Part shown: in pieces, positions 1 to 12,800 of the stretch | Layout of the letters: every line of letters begins with the position of its first letter | Numbering within the stretch: the first letter of the stretch is position 1 | Notes under the pieces: generated by a model | The model's database searches: none | Told to the model about the DNA's origin: nothing | The model's input: only the letters and a program-made list of their open reading frames with translations | Program-made: the position numbers and the translations under genes | Assembly: GCA_021464245.1 (NCBI GenBank) | Contig: JADCRB010000066.1 | Coordinates: 5,442,935-5,506,934, forward strand | Length of the DNA stretch: 64,000 nt | DNA from: Carallia brachiata | Lineage: Eukaryota; Streptophyta; Magnoliopsida; Malpighiales; Rhizophoraceae | Reading direction: 5' to 3'

Positions 1-449
1 TATAGGCATATCTCTCATTCCTCTCGATGTATTTTCACTAGCTTACAGCTTAGTGACAGTCAGAGGATCAATCTAATTCATCTCTGACAAAAATAAGAGA
101 TCTCAATATATTTTCCTGCATAAGCTTCACTAACTCATGAGTTAAATAAATATGTTTATTTCTTTCCATTACACAAGTTATTCTTGGTAAGAACAACATA
201 AACTTGGCAAACACAGATCATCGACACTCATACTGTCAGTTTCGCACAGAATGAAATATTCATCCTCAGTCAATTCGCCTCCATAACAGCCATCTCTAAA
301 GCTATATACTCAAAATTCATGGTGGATCATGCCACCACTTTACCTTTAAAGGTGAACTCAAATCCATTTAATAGATTTTATTTCATCTGAATAAAAATTC
401 ATTTAATATCGTTATACTCTTTTAGTACGAGTATTCATCACAAAATATA

Positions 450-845
450 TCATAATTCATGATATCTCTCAAATGATTCAGAGTGAATAATTTTATAAAA
501 TGGCAGTAAAACACTATTACCATCAAATTTTCTAAACAGAGCCCCCGCATGGAAATAAAATTTTTCCAATCCATAAATCACTGGTGCATCAATGAAAATA
601 GTAATACCTCTTAACATTACCTTTTCACATGATCTAGGAGCAATTGGAATCTCGTATGCTTGTGCTTCAGCTTCAAATATATAGATGCAATTTTTTTTCT
701 CCGTAAGATACAATTGCAAGAATTTCTCAAAAGCCAATCCATAGTGGCAGTGAGCTATTCCAACCTTGTCAGCTTGTATGGACAAACCCAACAATTCAAC
801 AAGTTCAATGAGCCAATCAAAATTGTTAGTCAATAATCCCAGCAA
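450..845 (-). other. Unrecognised open frame of 131 codons, possible exon or relic
   Basis: The frame runs 131 codons on the minus strand to a TGA at its low-coordinate end. It has no ATG near its start: the first codon is TTG, and an in-frame TAA lies about 12 bases further upstream. It is therefore an open stretch, not a complete gene. The translation is compositionally ordinary (for example FDWLIELVELLGLSIQADK and IPIAPRSCEKVMLRGITIF), unlike the leucine/cysteine-rich products of the satellite, so it could be an old exon or a transposon-derived relic. I do not recognise the family and see no signal peptide or membrane segment. No neighbouring exon with clear splice sites could be found by eye. 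Confidence 0.2.
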
Positions 846-1050
846 GTCATGTACTTAGAAAACCACCCAACTATAATTAGTCTCCTGTTTAATAGGTTCC
901 CCTAGCTTGTTCGTTGCAAATTACTGGATTAGTTCACACAATTCCAAGCCTCCATTAGCAATATAAATGCTATCTTTATTTTATCTTTACCCTTTGGGTT
1001 GCAAGAACTTACAATAAAATTAGCATAACATGGCAGAGAATATTTGCAAG

Positions 1051-1132
1051 GCTCAAATATGTTAAACCTCAGCTTTAGATCACTTCGAACTGCTCAAATA
1101 TGTTAAACCTCAGCTTCAGATCACTTCGAACT
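1051..1132. repeat. 41-bp direct tandem duplication
   Basis: Two head-to-tail copies of a 41-bp unit occupy 1,051-1,091 and 1,092-1,132. Each begins GCTCAAATATGTTAAACC and ends with CACTTCGAACT. They differ at a single position (TTT versus TTC), so this is a recent local duplication in otherwise unremarkable DNA. Confidence 0.9.
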
Positions 1133-3458
1133 GCTTTTCAAGTAAGCATTACTCTTTACACAATATTGAAACTGCAAGTAATTATAGTGTATGTCTTCAA
1201 AATAAAATGTGTTGGATTTTACCCTTCCTTTAAGAGTCAAGTAAGCGGTAATTCAAATGACTAAATGCCTTCACCAAAACTTATTCTCATTCTTTCATAA
1301 GAAATTAATTTGAGATGTTACCATAGTCTTCTCAATTCACGTACCTGATTGCAGTTAAATGATTACATCTAACCTTAAGTGCTACTTTCTCTTTTTCTTG
1401 ATCCTTTTATATTCTGGCCTTTAGTTTCGATTATTGGACTGGACTTGACAAGGTCACACACGAGCTCTAGCATTGATAGAGTGCCGTTGCAGCAAGCATT
1501 GGTGTTGTAGTCCCTTTTAGTCGAGCTATCTTGATGACTGGCAATATAGGCCTATAAATAACCATTGTATTTATATCCATCGCCTGTATCTAGTTCAATA
1601 GCTTCAAGACATCCACAAACAACCAATATTGGTATCCCTTTTTTTTTTTTTTTTGCCAACTACAAAAGTCACAAAGAATTAAGAATATCAACAAAATTAC
1701 TACCTTTGCTCTTCTGAATTATACATGAAACTCGTATTGTCTTGTCTAGACAAAATCAATTAGTTTTCTCATTGTCATATACCTTGTTTCTTATAGAAAA
1801 CCAATCAACCAAGGAAAAACTAGATATAAATTATACAAATAAAATTCTCTTTTCCACTTTATAATGGATATAGCCCGTGTGAGCATACTAGACCCAAGCA
1901 AATTTTTTTTTTTTGTTTTTTACCAATAAAAATAGCCCAATATTCGTGCTATCAATCAAGAAATCACATGCACATGTGATTGTGTCAAACAACAAATGGA
2001 TAAAAGCCCAATTTTCCCAATGTGCCAACAATCTTACTGTTATCGTGCAGTATAATTTTTAGGCATTCTTTGATATACGATAGAGACATTCTTCACATGT
2101 TTCATATTTTAAAGTCAAGAGATATGACCCAAATTGAAGCAAAGCAAGCCATGATGGTCATGTTCTATTTGAAAAATTTAGAAACTTACCTGGTCCCTCG
2201 ATTCAAAAGACCACACTTTGATAAATGAAGATACTCAACGAAATAAGCCAATTTCATGTCCTTGCATTAGCATCAATTTCACTATGAAATTAAGACCAAC
2301 TGTTGGCCTTCTATGGCTTGTGATTACTCCCCCAGCACCAAACTCTTAAGTATAGAATATCACTAGGCAAGCAACAGCACCTAACAATGGTTTCCAATGC
2401 TAACAAAATAATTTTGTCAACGGACATTAAATCTTCACCCTAACAAAAGCTATCATAACAACTAATGCTTAAAAACAAATGCTCACAAAGTAACATATAA
2501 GCAGAGACATGTCATACAAAAATCTATTTATAGATATCAAAAGCAATGACTCAGATTTAAGAGCCAAAAAAAAAGCTCCTTTTAGATTTCTTCCAAGTAC
2601 TGCCTTTATATAGGACAATGTATCACCATTCATCAGTTAAAATGAAGCCTAAACCTTAATAACCAATTTGGAAGCAAGAAAAGTTCTACTGCACATTTCA
2701 AGTCTCAAGCTAGCACAAAGATTTTTCTAGTTTAACAAAAATCATCTTGATTATCCGAATAAATTTGATTGTCTAAAACCAACATCAATAACTAGACACA
2801 TAAGAGAAGAACCTATAATACAAAAACGAAAAGCAGGAAATTATAGATGCCAACAAGGATTGATGATGTGGATAATATGAAATTTTAGAAGCTGCACAAG
2901 AGACACAACAATGCTTGGCCATGCAATAGAATGAACAAAAATTAGAAACAAGTTGAGATGAGCCTTCTCATATAAGGACAAGGCACACGAGAAAAAAAAA
3001 TGCATTGTTTAATCCAAAATATATTCTCACAAACTATCGATTCCATCTATACACAATAGCATGCTCAAGATTGAAAATTTTTAAAGGCATGCATTGTCAT
3101 ATCTAACCCAAAGTTCATATACATCAATTAACAAAAGACACCGATATATAAAATTTAAGAAATCGGGATTTACTCCACCAACAATGAGCTTATTTAAGAA
3201 TAGACATCACAAGCAAATTTCTAACATCTAAACTATCCTTAAGAATGTTGGAAATTATCAATAAAAATAGATATAAAATTTAGATAATAAATTAAGAAAC
3301 AAAATTAATGATGTGAACAATCAATGAAATATATAAATTCATATTACTAAATAAATAAATAAAATTAAAGAAGAAAAGGATATCATGTCTGAAGCGTGCA
3401 TATGTACTGTCCTTAAGGATAGTTTCCGCCCCCGTAGATAAGTAGTCCCAGTGCAGTA

Positions 3459-3490
3459 TGTCGTAGCGGCTATCCTCCCAGGATACGACA
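3459..3490. other. Hairpin-capable sequence
   Basis: The sequence contains TATCCT and AGGATA separated by CCC, flanked by TGTCG on the left and CGACA on the right. It can fold into an 11-bp stem with a 7-nt bulge, or alternatively a 7-bp TGTCGTA/TACGACA stem. It lies in the transcribed side of the LTR-like segment. No function is assigned. Confidence 0.35.
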
Positions 3491-3699
3491 GACCTTCCCA
3501 GTAATGTGCACTTCAAATAGTGAGGTGACAGAAACAATTTCATCTCTAGACTAAATTAGCAGCATAAGCCTCTCATGTATAGATAAAGGAGAAAATGTTC
3601 TCACACTTCTCATAGCCACTTGAAAGATGAGGGATGGTCTTTTTATAATAGGTATAGCTTTATGTCTCATAAGTAAGAATAAAGTTTTCAATAAATTAT

Positions 3700-3815
3700 A
3701 ACGGCTAGTAACAGTCAAATATATAATGACAAGTAACGGCTAAATAACGGTCAAATAACGGCTTGTTCAACGGCCATAAAACGGTTAGTCCAACGGTCAT
3801 ATAACGACTAGTTTG
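3700..3815. promoter_or_regulatory. AACGG motif cluster with a perfect MSA-type element
   Basis: Degenerate AACGG motifs recur about every 10-20 bp across this block. At 3,789-3,799 the plus strand reads TCCAACGGTCA, an exact match to the plant mitosis-specific activator (MSA) consensus YCYAACGGYYA bound by three-repeat MYB proteins. A near match, TTCAACGGCCA, lies just upstream. A TATA-like box sits about 60-150 bp away on the minus-strand side (3,641-3,647). Function is inferred from motif knowledge only. Confidence 0.4.
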
Positions 3816-6800
3816 ACCAAGTCATATACGTGATAATTAGCCTTTTAAAATATAATAATAATTTACAACAGTCGTCTCGCCTTTTATACTCGTACGAGCT
3901 TGTGTCTGTTTGCTATTGTTATTGTCTCGCCTTTTGTTCGCAGGCAAGGAGTATACTTTTTTTTGTACTTTTGCCTTTCATATCCTTGCAGGCAAGGAGT
4001 CTACTTTTGCTGTTGTTATCGTCTCTGCTTTTATACTCATGCAGAAAGGAGTTTAGTTTTATTGCTATTGTTGTCTCGCCTTTTTTACTCAGGTGGGTAA
4101 GGAGCATACTTTTGTTATTATACTTATTGCCTTTCATATTCTTGCGGGAAAAGAGCCTGCCTTTGTTGTTGTTGTTGTCCCGCCTTTTATACGCGTCCAG
4201 GTGAGTAGTCTGGTTTTGTTACTGTTATTGTCACCTTTTATACTCATGTAGGCAAGCAACATGCTTTGTTGTTGCCGTCTCGACTTTTATACTCTTGCGG
4301 CAAGGAGTGGCTTTTGTTGTTGCTACCGTCTCGCCATTTATACTCGTATGGACAAGGAGTCAGGTTTTGTTGTTGTTCTCTCGCCTTTTATGCTCGTGCG
4401 GGCTAGGAGTATGCTTTAATATTGCTGTCACGCCTTTTTTGCCGTGCGGGCAAAGTGTTCGCTTTTGTTGTTATTGCTGTCTCGCCTTTTATACTCGTGT
4501 AGGCAAGGAGTATGCTTTGTTGTTGTCGTCATGCCTTTTATACTCACGGAGCAAGGAGTATGCTTTGTTGTTGTTGCCGTCTTGCCTTTTATACTCGTGC
4601 GGCAAGGAGTCTGCTTGCTATTATTACCATCTCGCTTTTATATTTGTTGGGCATATATTGTTGTTTTTGCAAGTTTTGCATTTTTATTCTTGCGGGAAAA
4701 AGTCTACTTTTGCTATTGGCGTCTCGCCTTTTATCCCCATGCGTGCAAGGAGTCTAGCTTTGTTATTGTTGCCATCTTTCCTTTTATACTCAGGCAGGCG
4801 ACAAGTACACTATTTTGTTCTACTTTTCGCCTTTTATACTCGTGCGTGCAAGGAGTCAGCTTTAGTGTTGTTGCCGTTAGCCTTTATACTCATATGGGAG
4901 AGCAGCCTGCTTTGTTGTTGCCGTCTCGTATTTTATACTCGTGCAGGCAAGGAGTATGGTTTGCATTGTCGTCATGCCTTTAATACTCGTGCAGCAGGGA
5001 GTACGTTTTGTTGTTGCTGCCGTCTTGCCTTTTATACTCTTCTGAATGAGTAGCCTAGTTTTGTTGTTGGTGTCTTCTCACCTTGTATACTCATGCGGGC
5101 AAGCAGCATGCTTTGTTGTTTTCCTCTCGCCTTGCATACTCTTGCAGGCAAGGAGTATGCTTTGTTATTGCCGTCTTGTATTTTATACTCGTGGGCAAGG
5201 AGTTTGCAGTTGCCGTCGTGCCCTTAATACTCGTGCAAGCAGGAAGTATGCTTTTGTTGCTGTTGTCATCTCGCCTTTTATATTCATCTGGGCGAGTAGT
5301 CTGGTTTTGTTGTTGTTATCGTCTCGGCTTTCATACTTGTGCGGCAAGCAACATGCTTTGTTGTTGTCGTCCTACCTTTTATGCTCATGCGTATATGCTT
5401 TGTTGCGTGTATCTCCTTTCATACTCTTGCAGGGAAGGAGTCAGCTTTTGTTGTTGTCGTCGTATTGCCTTTTATACTTGTATGGGTAAGGAGTCTAGTT
5501 TTGTTGTTGTTTTCGTCTCGTCTTTTATACTCATGCGGGCAAGAAGCATGCTTCGCTATTGTCGTCACACCTTTTTTGATCATGCTAGCAATTTATACGC
5601 TTTTGTTGTTGTTGCCATCTCGCCTTTTACACTCGTGCAAGCAAAGAGCATGCTTTGTTGTTGTGTCTCGCCTTTTATGCTGCGCAAACAAGGAGCATGC
5701 ATTGTTGTTGCCATCTCGCCCATTATACTCGTGCAGGCTAGGAGTCTGCTTTGCTATTATTATCATATCGGCTTTTGTACTCGTGCAGGCAAGGATTACT
5801 ATTGTTTTTGCAAGTTTTGCCTTTTATATTCCTGTGAGCAAAGAGTCTACTTTTCATGTTGTTGTTGTCTCGCCTTTTATACCCATGCGAGCAAGGAGTC
5901 TAGTTTTGTTGTTGTTGTCGTCTTCTTTCATGCTCGGGCAGGCGATGAGTATACTTTTGTTGTTGTTCTTGTCGCGATTTATACTCTTGCGTGCAAGGAG
6001 TCTGCTTTAGTGTTGTTGCCGTCTTGCCTTTTATATTCCTGCGGGCAAGAAGTCTCGTTGTGTTGTTGTCGCGTCTCGTCTTTTATACTCGTGCGGGCAA
6101 GCAGCCTGCTTTGTTGCTGTCGTCTCGTGTTTTATACTCGTGCGGGCAAGGAGTATGGTTTGCAGTTGCCGTCAGGTATTTAATACTAGTGCGAGTAGGG
6201 AGTATGCTTTTGTTGTTGTTGCTGTGTCGCCTTTTATACTCGTTGACGAGTAGTCTGGTTTGGTTGTTGTGGTCGTCTCGCCTTTTATACTCGTGCAGGC
6301 AAGCAGCATGCTTTGTTGTTGCCGTCCCTTTTCTACACGTGCGGGCAAGGAGTATGCTTTGTTGTTCCCATACCACCTTTTACACTCATGCGGGCAAGGA
6401 GTCTACTTTTGCTATTGTTGCCGTCTTGCCTTTTAAACTCATGCGTGCAAGAAGTATAGTTTAGTTGTTGTTGCATTCCCACCCTTTACACTCGTGCGGC
6501 GAGGAGTATCCTTTTGTTGTTGTATTTGTCGCCTTTTATACTCTTGCGGGCATGCAGTCAGCTTTTGTTGTTATTGTTGTCTCGCCTTTTATACTCGTAC
6601 AGGCTGGGAGTCTTTTTTTGTTGTTGCCATCTCGCCTTTCATACTCGTGCGGGCAAGGAATATACTTTTGACCTTTTATACTGTTGCAAGCAAGGAGCAT
6701 GGTTTTGTTGTTATCGCTATTTCGCCTTTTATGCTCATGCGGCTAGGAGTCTGTTTTGCTGCTGTTGTACTCTCGCCTTTCATAGTTGTGCAGGCAAGGA

Positions 6801-9800
6801 GTATACTTTTCTTATTATACTTCTCGTATTTTTGTACTTTTGCAAGCAAAAAGTTTGCCTTTGTTGTTGCTACTATCGTGCCTTTTATAGTCGTGTAAGC
6901 AAGGAGTCTGGTTTGTTGTTGTTTCCGTCTCGCCTTTTACACTCATGTCGGCAAGCAGCACGATTTGTTGTTACTGTCTCGCCTTTTATACTCGTAGGCA
7001 AAGAGTGTGCTTTGTTGTTGCCGTCTCGCCCTTTATACGCTTGCGGGCAAGGAGTCGGCTTTCGTTGTTATTCCCATCTCGCCTTTTATACTCGTATGGG
7101 CAAAGAGTCTAGTTTTGTTGTTGTTGTCGTCTCACCTTTTATACTAGTTCGGGCTGGGAGTTTGCTTTGTTCTTGTTGTCGTCTCGCCTTTTATACTCAT
7201 GCGAGCCAGGATTATACTTTTGTTGTTGTGCTTTTTGCCTTTTATACTCTTGCGGGCAAGGAGTCCACTTTTGTTGTTGGTGTTGTCTCGCCTTTTATAC
7301 TCAGGTGAGCAAGGAAACTAGTTTTATTGTTGTTATCGTCTCACCTTTTATACTCGTGCGGGTAAGGAGTATGCTTTGCTGTTACCATCTAGTCTTTTAT
7401 ACAAGAGCAAGCAAGGAGTATGCTTTGTTGTTTGTCTCGCCTATTATACTCGCTTGGGCAAGGAGAATGGTTTTGTTGTTGTTGACGTCTCGCCTTTTAT
7501 ACTCGTGTGGGCAAGCATCTTCCTTTTTTGTTGTCGTCTCACCTTTTATACTCGTGCAGGCAAAGAGTAGGCTTTGTCATTGCCATCTCGCCTTTTATAC
7601 TCTTACGAGCAAGAAGTTGGCTTTTGTTGTTGTTGTCGTCTTGCCTTGTATACTCGTACAAGCAAGGAGTTTGGTTTTGTTGTTGCCGTCTCCCCTTTTA
7701 TACTTGTGTAGACAAGGCGCACGCTTTGTTGTTGAAGTCCCACCTTTTATACTCTTGCAGGCAAGGAGTATGGATTGCTATTGCTGTCTCGCCCTTTTTA
7801 GTCGCATGGGCAAAGTGTATGCTTTTGTTGTTGTTGCCATCTCACCTTTCATACTCGCATGGGCGAGTAGTTTGGTTTTGTTGTTGTTGCTGTCTCGCCT
7901 TGTATACTCGTGCAGGCAAGGAGCATGCTTTGTTGTTGTCGTCTCGCCTTTTATACTCGAACGGGAAAAGAGTATGCTTTGTTGTTGCTGTCTCGCCATT
8001 TATGCTCGTGTGGGCTAGGAGTCTGCTTTGCTGTTATTACTATCTTAGCTTTCATATTCGTGTGGGCAAGGATTATACTTTTGCTTTTGTACTTTTCCCA
8101 TTTATATTCTTGTGAGCAATGAGTCTAGTTTTGCTGTTGCTGCCATCTCGGGTTTAATACTGGTGCGGGTAGGGAGCATGCTTTTGTTGTTGATGCCATC
8201 TCAGATTTTACACTCGTACGGGCGAGTAGTCTAGTTTTGTTGTTGTTGCCGTCTCGCATTTTACACTCTTGTGGGCAAGTAGCATGCCTTGTTGATGCCG
8301 TCTTGCTTTTTATACTCGTGCGGGCACATAGTATGCTTTGTTGTTGCCGTAATGCCTTTCATACTCTTGCAGGCAAGGAGTCTACTTTTACTGTTATTGT
8401 CGTCTCGCCTTTTATACTCGTGCGGGCAAGGAGTCTGGTTTTGTTGTTGTTGCCACCTCGCCTTTTACACTCGGGCAGAAGAGGAGTATACTTTTGTCGC
8501 TGTACTTGCTGCCTTTTATACTCTTGAGGGCAAGGAGTCTGCTTTTCTTGTTGTTGCTGTATCGCCTTTTATACTCATGCGGTCTAGGAGTCCGCATCAC
8601 TGTTGTTGCCGTCTTGTCTTTTATACTCGTGCGAGCAAAGAGTATACTTTGTTGTTCTACTTTTTGCCCTTTATACTCTTTCAGGCAAGGTGTTTTCTTT
8701 TATTGTTGTCCTTGCCTTGCGTTTATGCTCGTGCAAACAAGGAGTTTGGTTTTGTGATTGTTGCTATTTGCCTTTTATAATCTATGGGCAATGAGTAAAG
8801 AGTATGCTTGCTGTTGTTGTCTGCCTTTTATACTCATGCGGGCAAGGACTATGCTTTTGTTTTTGTACTTTTCGCCTTTTATATTCTTGCAAGCAAAGAG
8901 CCTACTTTTGCTATTGTTGTCGTCTCACCGTTTCTACTTGTGCGGGCTTGGAGTCTGGTTTTGTTGTTGCTGTTGTCTCTCCTTTTATACTCATGCAGGC
9001 AAAACATGCTTTGTTGTTGTTGTCTTGCATTTTGTACTATACGGGCAACGAGTATGCTTTGTTGTCCGTCTTACCTTTTTAGCTCGCGGGCTAGGAGTCT
9101 ACATTTTTTGTTGCTACTGTCTCATTTTATACTCGTGCAGTTAAAGAGTATGTTTTACTATTGTCAGCTCATCTTTCATGTTCGCGTGGGCTAGGAGTAT
9201 GCTTTTGTTGTTGTTGCTATCTCCCTTTCATACTCGTGCGGGCAAGCAGTATGCTTAGTTGTCACTGTCTCACCTTTTGTACTCTTACGGGCAAGGAGTC
9301 TGCTTTTGTTGTTGTTGTCGTCTGCCTTTTATGCTCATGCGGGCAAGGAGTCTGGTTTTACTGTTGTTGTCATCCTGCATTTTATACTAGTGCGGGCTAG
9401 GCATAAATTTTTGTTGTACTTTTCACCTTATATAGTCTTGAAGGGAATGAGGCTACTTTTGCTGTTGTTTCCATCTCGCCTTTGACACTCGCGTGGGTAA
9501 GGAGTCTGGTTTTGTTGTTGTTACTGTCTCATCCCTTGTATCGTGCGGGCAAGGAGTCTGCTTTTGTTGTGGTTGCAGTCTGTCTTTTATGCTCGCGGCT
9601 AAGAGTCTGCTTTATTGTTCCTGCCATCTCTCCTTTTATGATCTTGCGGGCAAGGAGTATGCGTTGCCCATCTCGCCTTTAAAACTCTTGCAGGCAAGGA
9701 GTATGCTTTGCTGTTGCTGGCTTGGCTTTTATACTCTTGCGGGCAAGGATTAAACTTTGATGTTGCCCTCTCGCCTTTTGTACTCGTGCGAGCTGAGAGT

Positions 9801-12800
9801 ATGCTGCTGCTGTTATTGACGTCTTGCCTTTTATACTTGCACGAGCAAAGAGTCTGGTTTTGTTGTTGTTGCCGTCACGCTTTTTACACTCTTATGGGCA
9901 AGGAATCAGCTTTTGTTGGTGTTGTCGTCTCACAATTTGTACTCGTACAGGCAGGGAGTCTGGTTTTCTTGTTGTTGCTGTCTCATCTTTTATACTTGTT
10001 CGAGCAAAGAGTATGCTTTACGGTTTCTATCTCGCCTTTTGTGCTCCTGTGGGCAAAGAGCATGCGTTTGTTGTTGTTGTCGTCTTACCTTTTACACTTA
10101 TGTGGGCAAAGAGTAATGCTTTTGTTGTTGTTGTCGTCTCGCCTTTTATACTCATGCGGCGAGGAGCATGCTTGATGATGCTGTCAGCTCGCCTTTTATA
10201 CTCATACGGGCAAAGAATATGCTTTTTGTTGCCGTTTTGCCTTTTATACTCGTGCAGGTAAGGAGCATGCTTTGTTGTTGTTGGCTTGCCTTTAATACAC
10301 TTGCGGCCAAAGAATATGCTTTGTTGTTGCCATTTCACCTTTTATACTCGTGCAGGCAAGTAGCATGCTTTGTCGTAGCCATCTAGCCATTTCTAGTCGC
10401 GCATGCGAGGAGTATGCTTTGTTGTTGCTGTCTCGCCTTTTATACTCTTGTGGGCACAAGGGTTTGTTTTTGTTGTCGTCGTAGTCTCGCCTTTTATTCT
10501 TGTGAGCGCTATGCATCTACTTTGCTATTGTTACCATCTCACCTTTTATACTCGTGCGAGCAAAGAGTTTAGTTTTCTTATACTTTTTGCCTTTTATGTT
10601 CTTGCAGGCAAGGAGTCTACTTTGGCTATTGTTGCCATCTCGCCTTTTATACTTGTACGAGCAAGGTGTCTAGTTTTGTTGTTGTTGTTATCTTGCCTTT
10701 TATACTTGGGTGGGCGAAGAGTATACTTTTGTTGTTGCACTTGTCACCTTTTATTCTCTTACGTGCAAGGTGTCTGCTTTTGTCGTCGTTGTTGTCTCGT
10801 CGTTTATACTCGTGCAGACTAAGAGTCTACTTTTCCGTTGTTGCTGTCTTGCCTTTTATACTATTGTGGGTAGGAAGTATGCTTCTGTTGTTGTACTTTT
10901 TGCCTTTTACACTATTGTGTGCAAAGAGCTTTCTTTTTTTTTTTTTTGTTGTCTTACCTTTTATACTCTTGCGGGCAAAGAGTCAGGTTTTGTTGTTGTT
11001 GTCGTCACGCATTTTATACTTGTGTAGGCAAGGAGTATACTTTTGTTGTTATACATTTCGCCTTTTAGGCTCATGCGGGCAAGGAGTCTAGTTTTGTCGT
11101 TGTTACTGTCTCACCTTTTATACTCGGGCGAGCCAGGAATACACTTTTGTTGTTGTACTTGTCGCATTTTATACTCTCGCGGGCAAGAAGTCTGCTTTTT
11201 TTGTTGTTGCCGTTTTGCCTTTTATACTCATGCCAGCAAGGAGTCTGCTCTGTTGTTGTTGCCGTCTCGCATTTTATGGTCTTCTGGGCAAGGAGTATAC
11301 TTTTTTTGCTGTAGTTTTTGCCTTTTATTCTCTTACGCGCAAGGAGTCTACTTTTGGTGTTGTTGTTGTCTCACCATTTATACTTGTGTGGGCAAGGAGT
11401 CTAGTTTTGTTTTTGTTGGCATCTCGCTTTTTATACTCGTGCGAGCAATGAGTAAAGAGTATCCTTTGCAGTTGTCGGCCCTTTATACTCGCCTGGCAAG
11501 GAGTTTGCTTTCGTTATTGTTGCCATCTCGCCTTTTATACTTATGCGGGCAAGGAGTGTACTTTTGTTATTGTTCTTTGTACCTTTTATCCTCTTGTGGG
11601 CAAGGAGGCCTGCTTTTATTGTTATTCTTATCTTGCCTTTTATACTCGTGCGGGCAAGGAGTCTAGTTTTGTTGTCATCGTCTCGCAATTTACACTCGTG
11701 CGAGTCAGGAGTATGCTTTGCTGTTGTTGTCTCGTCATTTATACTCATGCGGGCTAGGAGTGTGCTTTTTTTTTTGGTTGCCGTCAAGCCTATTATACTC
11801 ATGTGGGGAAGCAGCAAGCTTTGTTGGTACCATCTCGCCTTTTATACTCGTGCGGGCAAGGAGTTTGCTTTGTTGTTGTCGTCTCTCCTTTTATTCTCTT
11901 GCAGGCATGGAGTCTACTTTTTCTATTTTTGTCGTCTTGCTTTTTATACTCATGCAGGGTAGGCGTATACTTTTGTTGTCATACTTTTTGCCTTTTATAC
12001 TACTGTGGGCAAAGAGTCTACTTTTGCTATTGTTGTCGTTTCGCATTTTACACTGGTGTGGGCAAGGAGTTTGGTTTCACTGTTGTTGCAGTCTCGCCCT
12101 TTATACCCAAGCGGGCAAGGGGTATACTTATGTTATTTTACTTATTGTCTTCTATACTCTTGTGGGTAAGTAGTCTGCTTTTGTTGTTGTGTCGTCTCAC
12201 CATTTTTACTTGTATGGGCTAGGAAGCTTTGTTGTTGTTTTCGTCTCGCCTTTTATACTCGTATGGGCAGCGAGTATGATTGTTGACGTCATCTCACCTT
12301 TTCTACTCTTGCAGGTAGGAGTCTGCTATTGTTATTATTGTAATCTCGGCTTTTAAACATGTACGGTTAAGGAGTCTAGATCTGTTGTTGTTCTTGTCTC
12401 ACCTTTTATACTCGCGCGGGCAAGCAACATGCTTTGTTGTTGCCATCTCGCCTCTTATACTCTAGCGGGCAAGGAGTATACGTTGTTGTTGTTGTATCGC
12501 CTTTTATACTCGTACGGGCAAGGAGTATGTCGTTGTAGTTGTTGCCATCTCACCTTTTATACTAGTACCTGCAAGGAATCTGATTTTGCTAGTGTTGCTG
12601 TCCACGCTAGTGTTGCTGTCCACCTTTTATACTCGTGCAGGCGAGGAGCATGCTTGATTGCTATGTCTTGCCTTTTGTACTCATGAGGAGCAAAGTGTAT
12701 GCTTTTTTGTTACTGTCTCGCCTTTTATACCATTGCACGGAAGGAGTATGCTTTGTTGTTGTCATCTCGCCTGTTTACTCATATAGGGAAGCAGTTTGTT

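Larger units (their letters stand above)
1..3219. other. AT-rich flank without a recognisable gene
   Basis: This stretch is unlike the rest of the window: AT-rich, without the satellite monomer, rDNA or chromovirus sequence. It holds homopolymer T runs near 1,639-1,654 and 1,904-1,917, a 41-bp tandem duplication near 1,051-1,132 and one moderate open frame at 450-845 on the minus strand. I see no splice-consistent gene model, tRNA or rRNA. A minus-strand stretch near 290-335 reads like a decayed copia RNase H motif (EYIALEMAVMEAN), but this is too short to call. It is best treated as decayed intergenic or transposon-derived DNA. Confidence 0.6.
3220..3830 (-). mobile_element. LTR-like promoter/leader segment, minus orientation (tentative)
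   Basis: Read on the minus strand, the segment has the layout of a plant LTR or retroelement promoter. A block of CCGTT motifs (AACGG on plus) lies at 3,700-3,815, a TATA-like TATAAAA at 3,647-3,641, and a downstream leader follows. The leader contains a hairpin-capable sequence at 3,459-3,490 and a frame of 83 codons (3,543-3,292) that looks non-genic. I could not identify terminal TG/CA ends, a primer-binding site or a partner LTR, so the element type is uncertain; it could also be a host promoter or MITE. The segment abuts the first satellite monomer at about 3,860. Confidence 0.3.
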
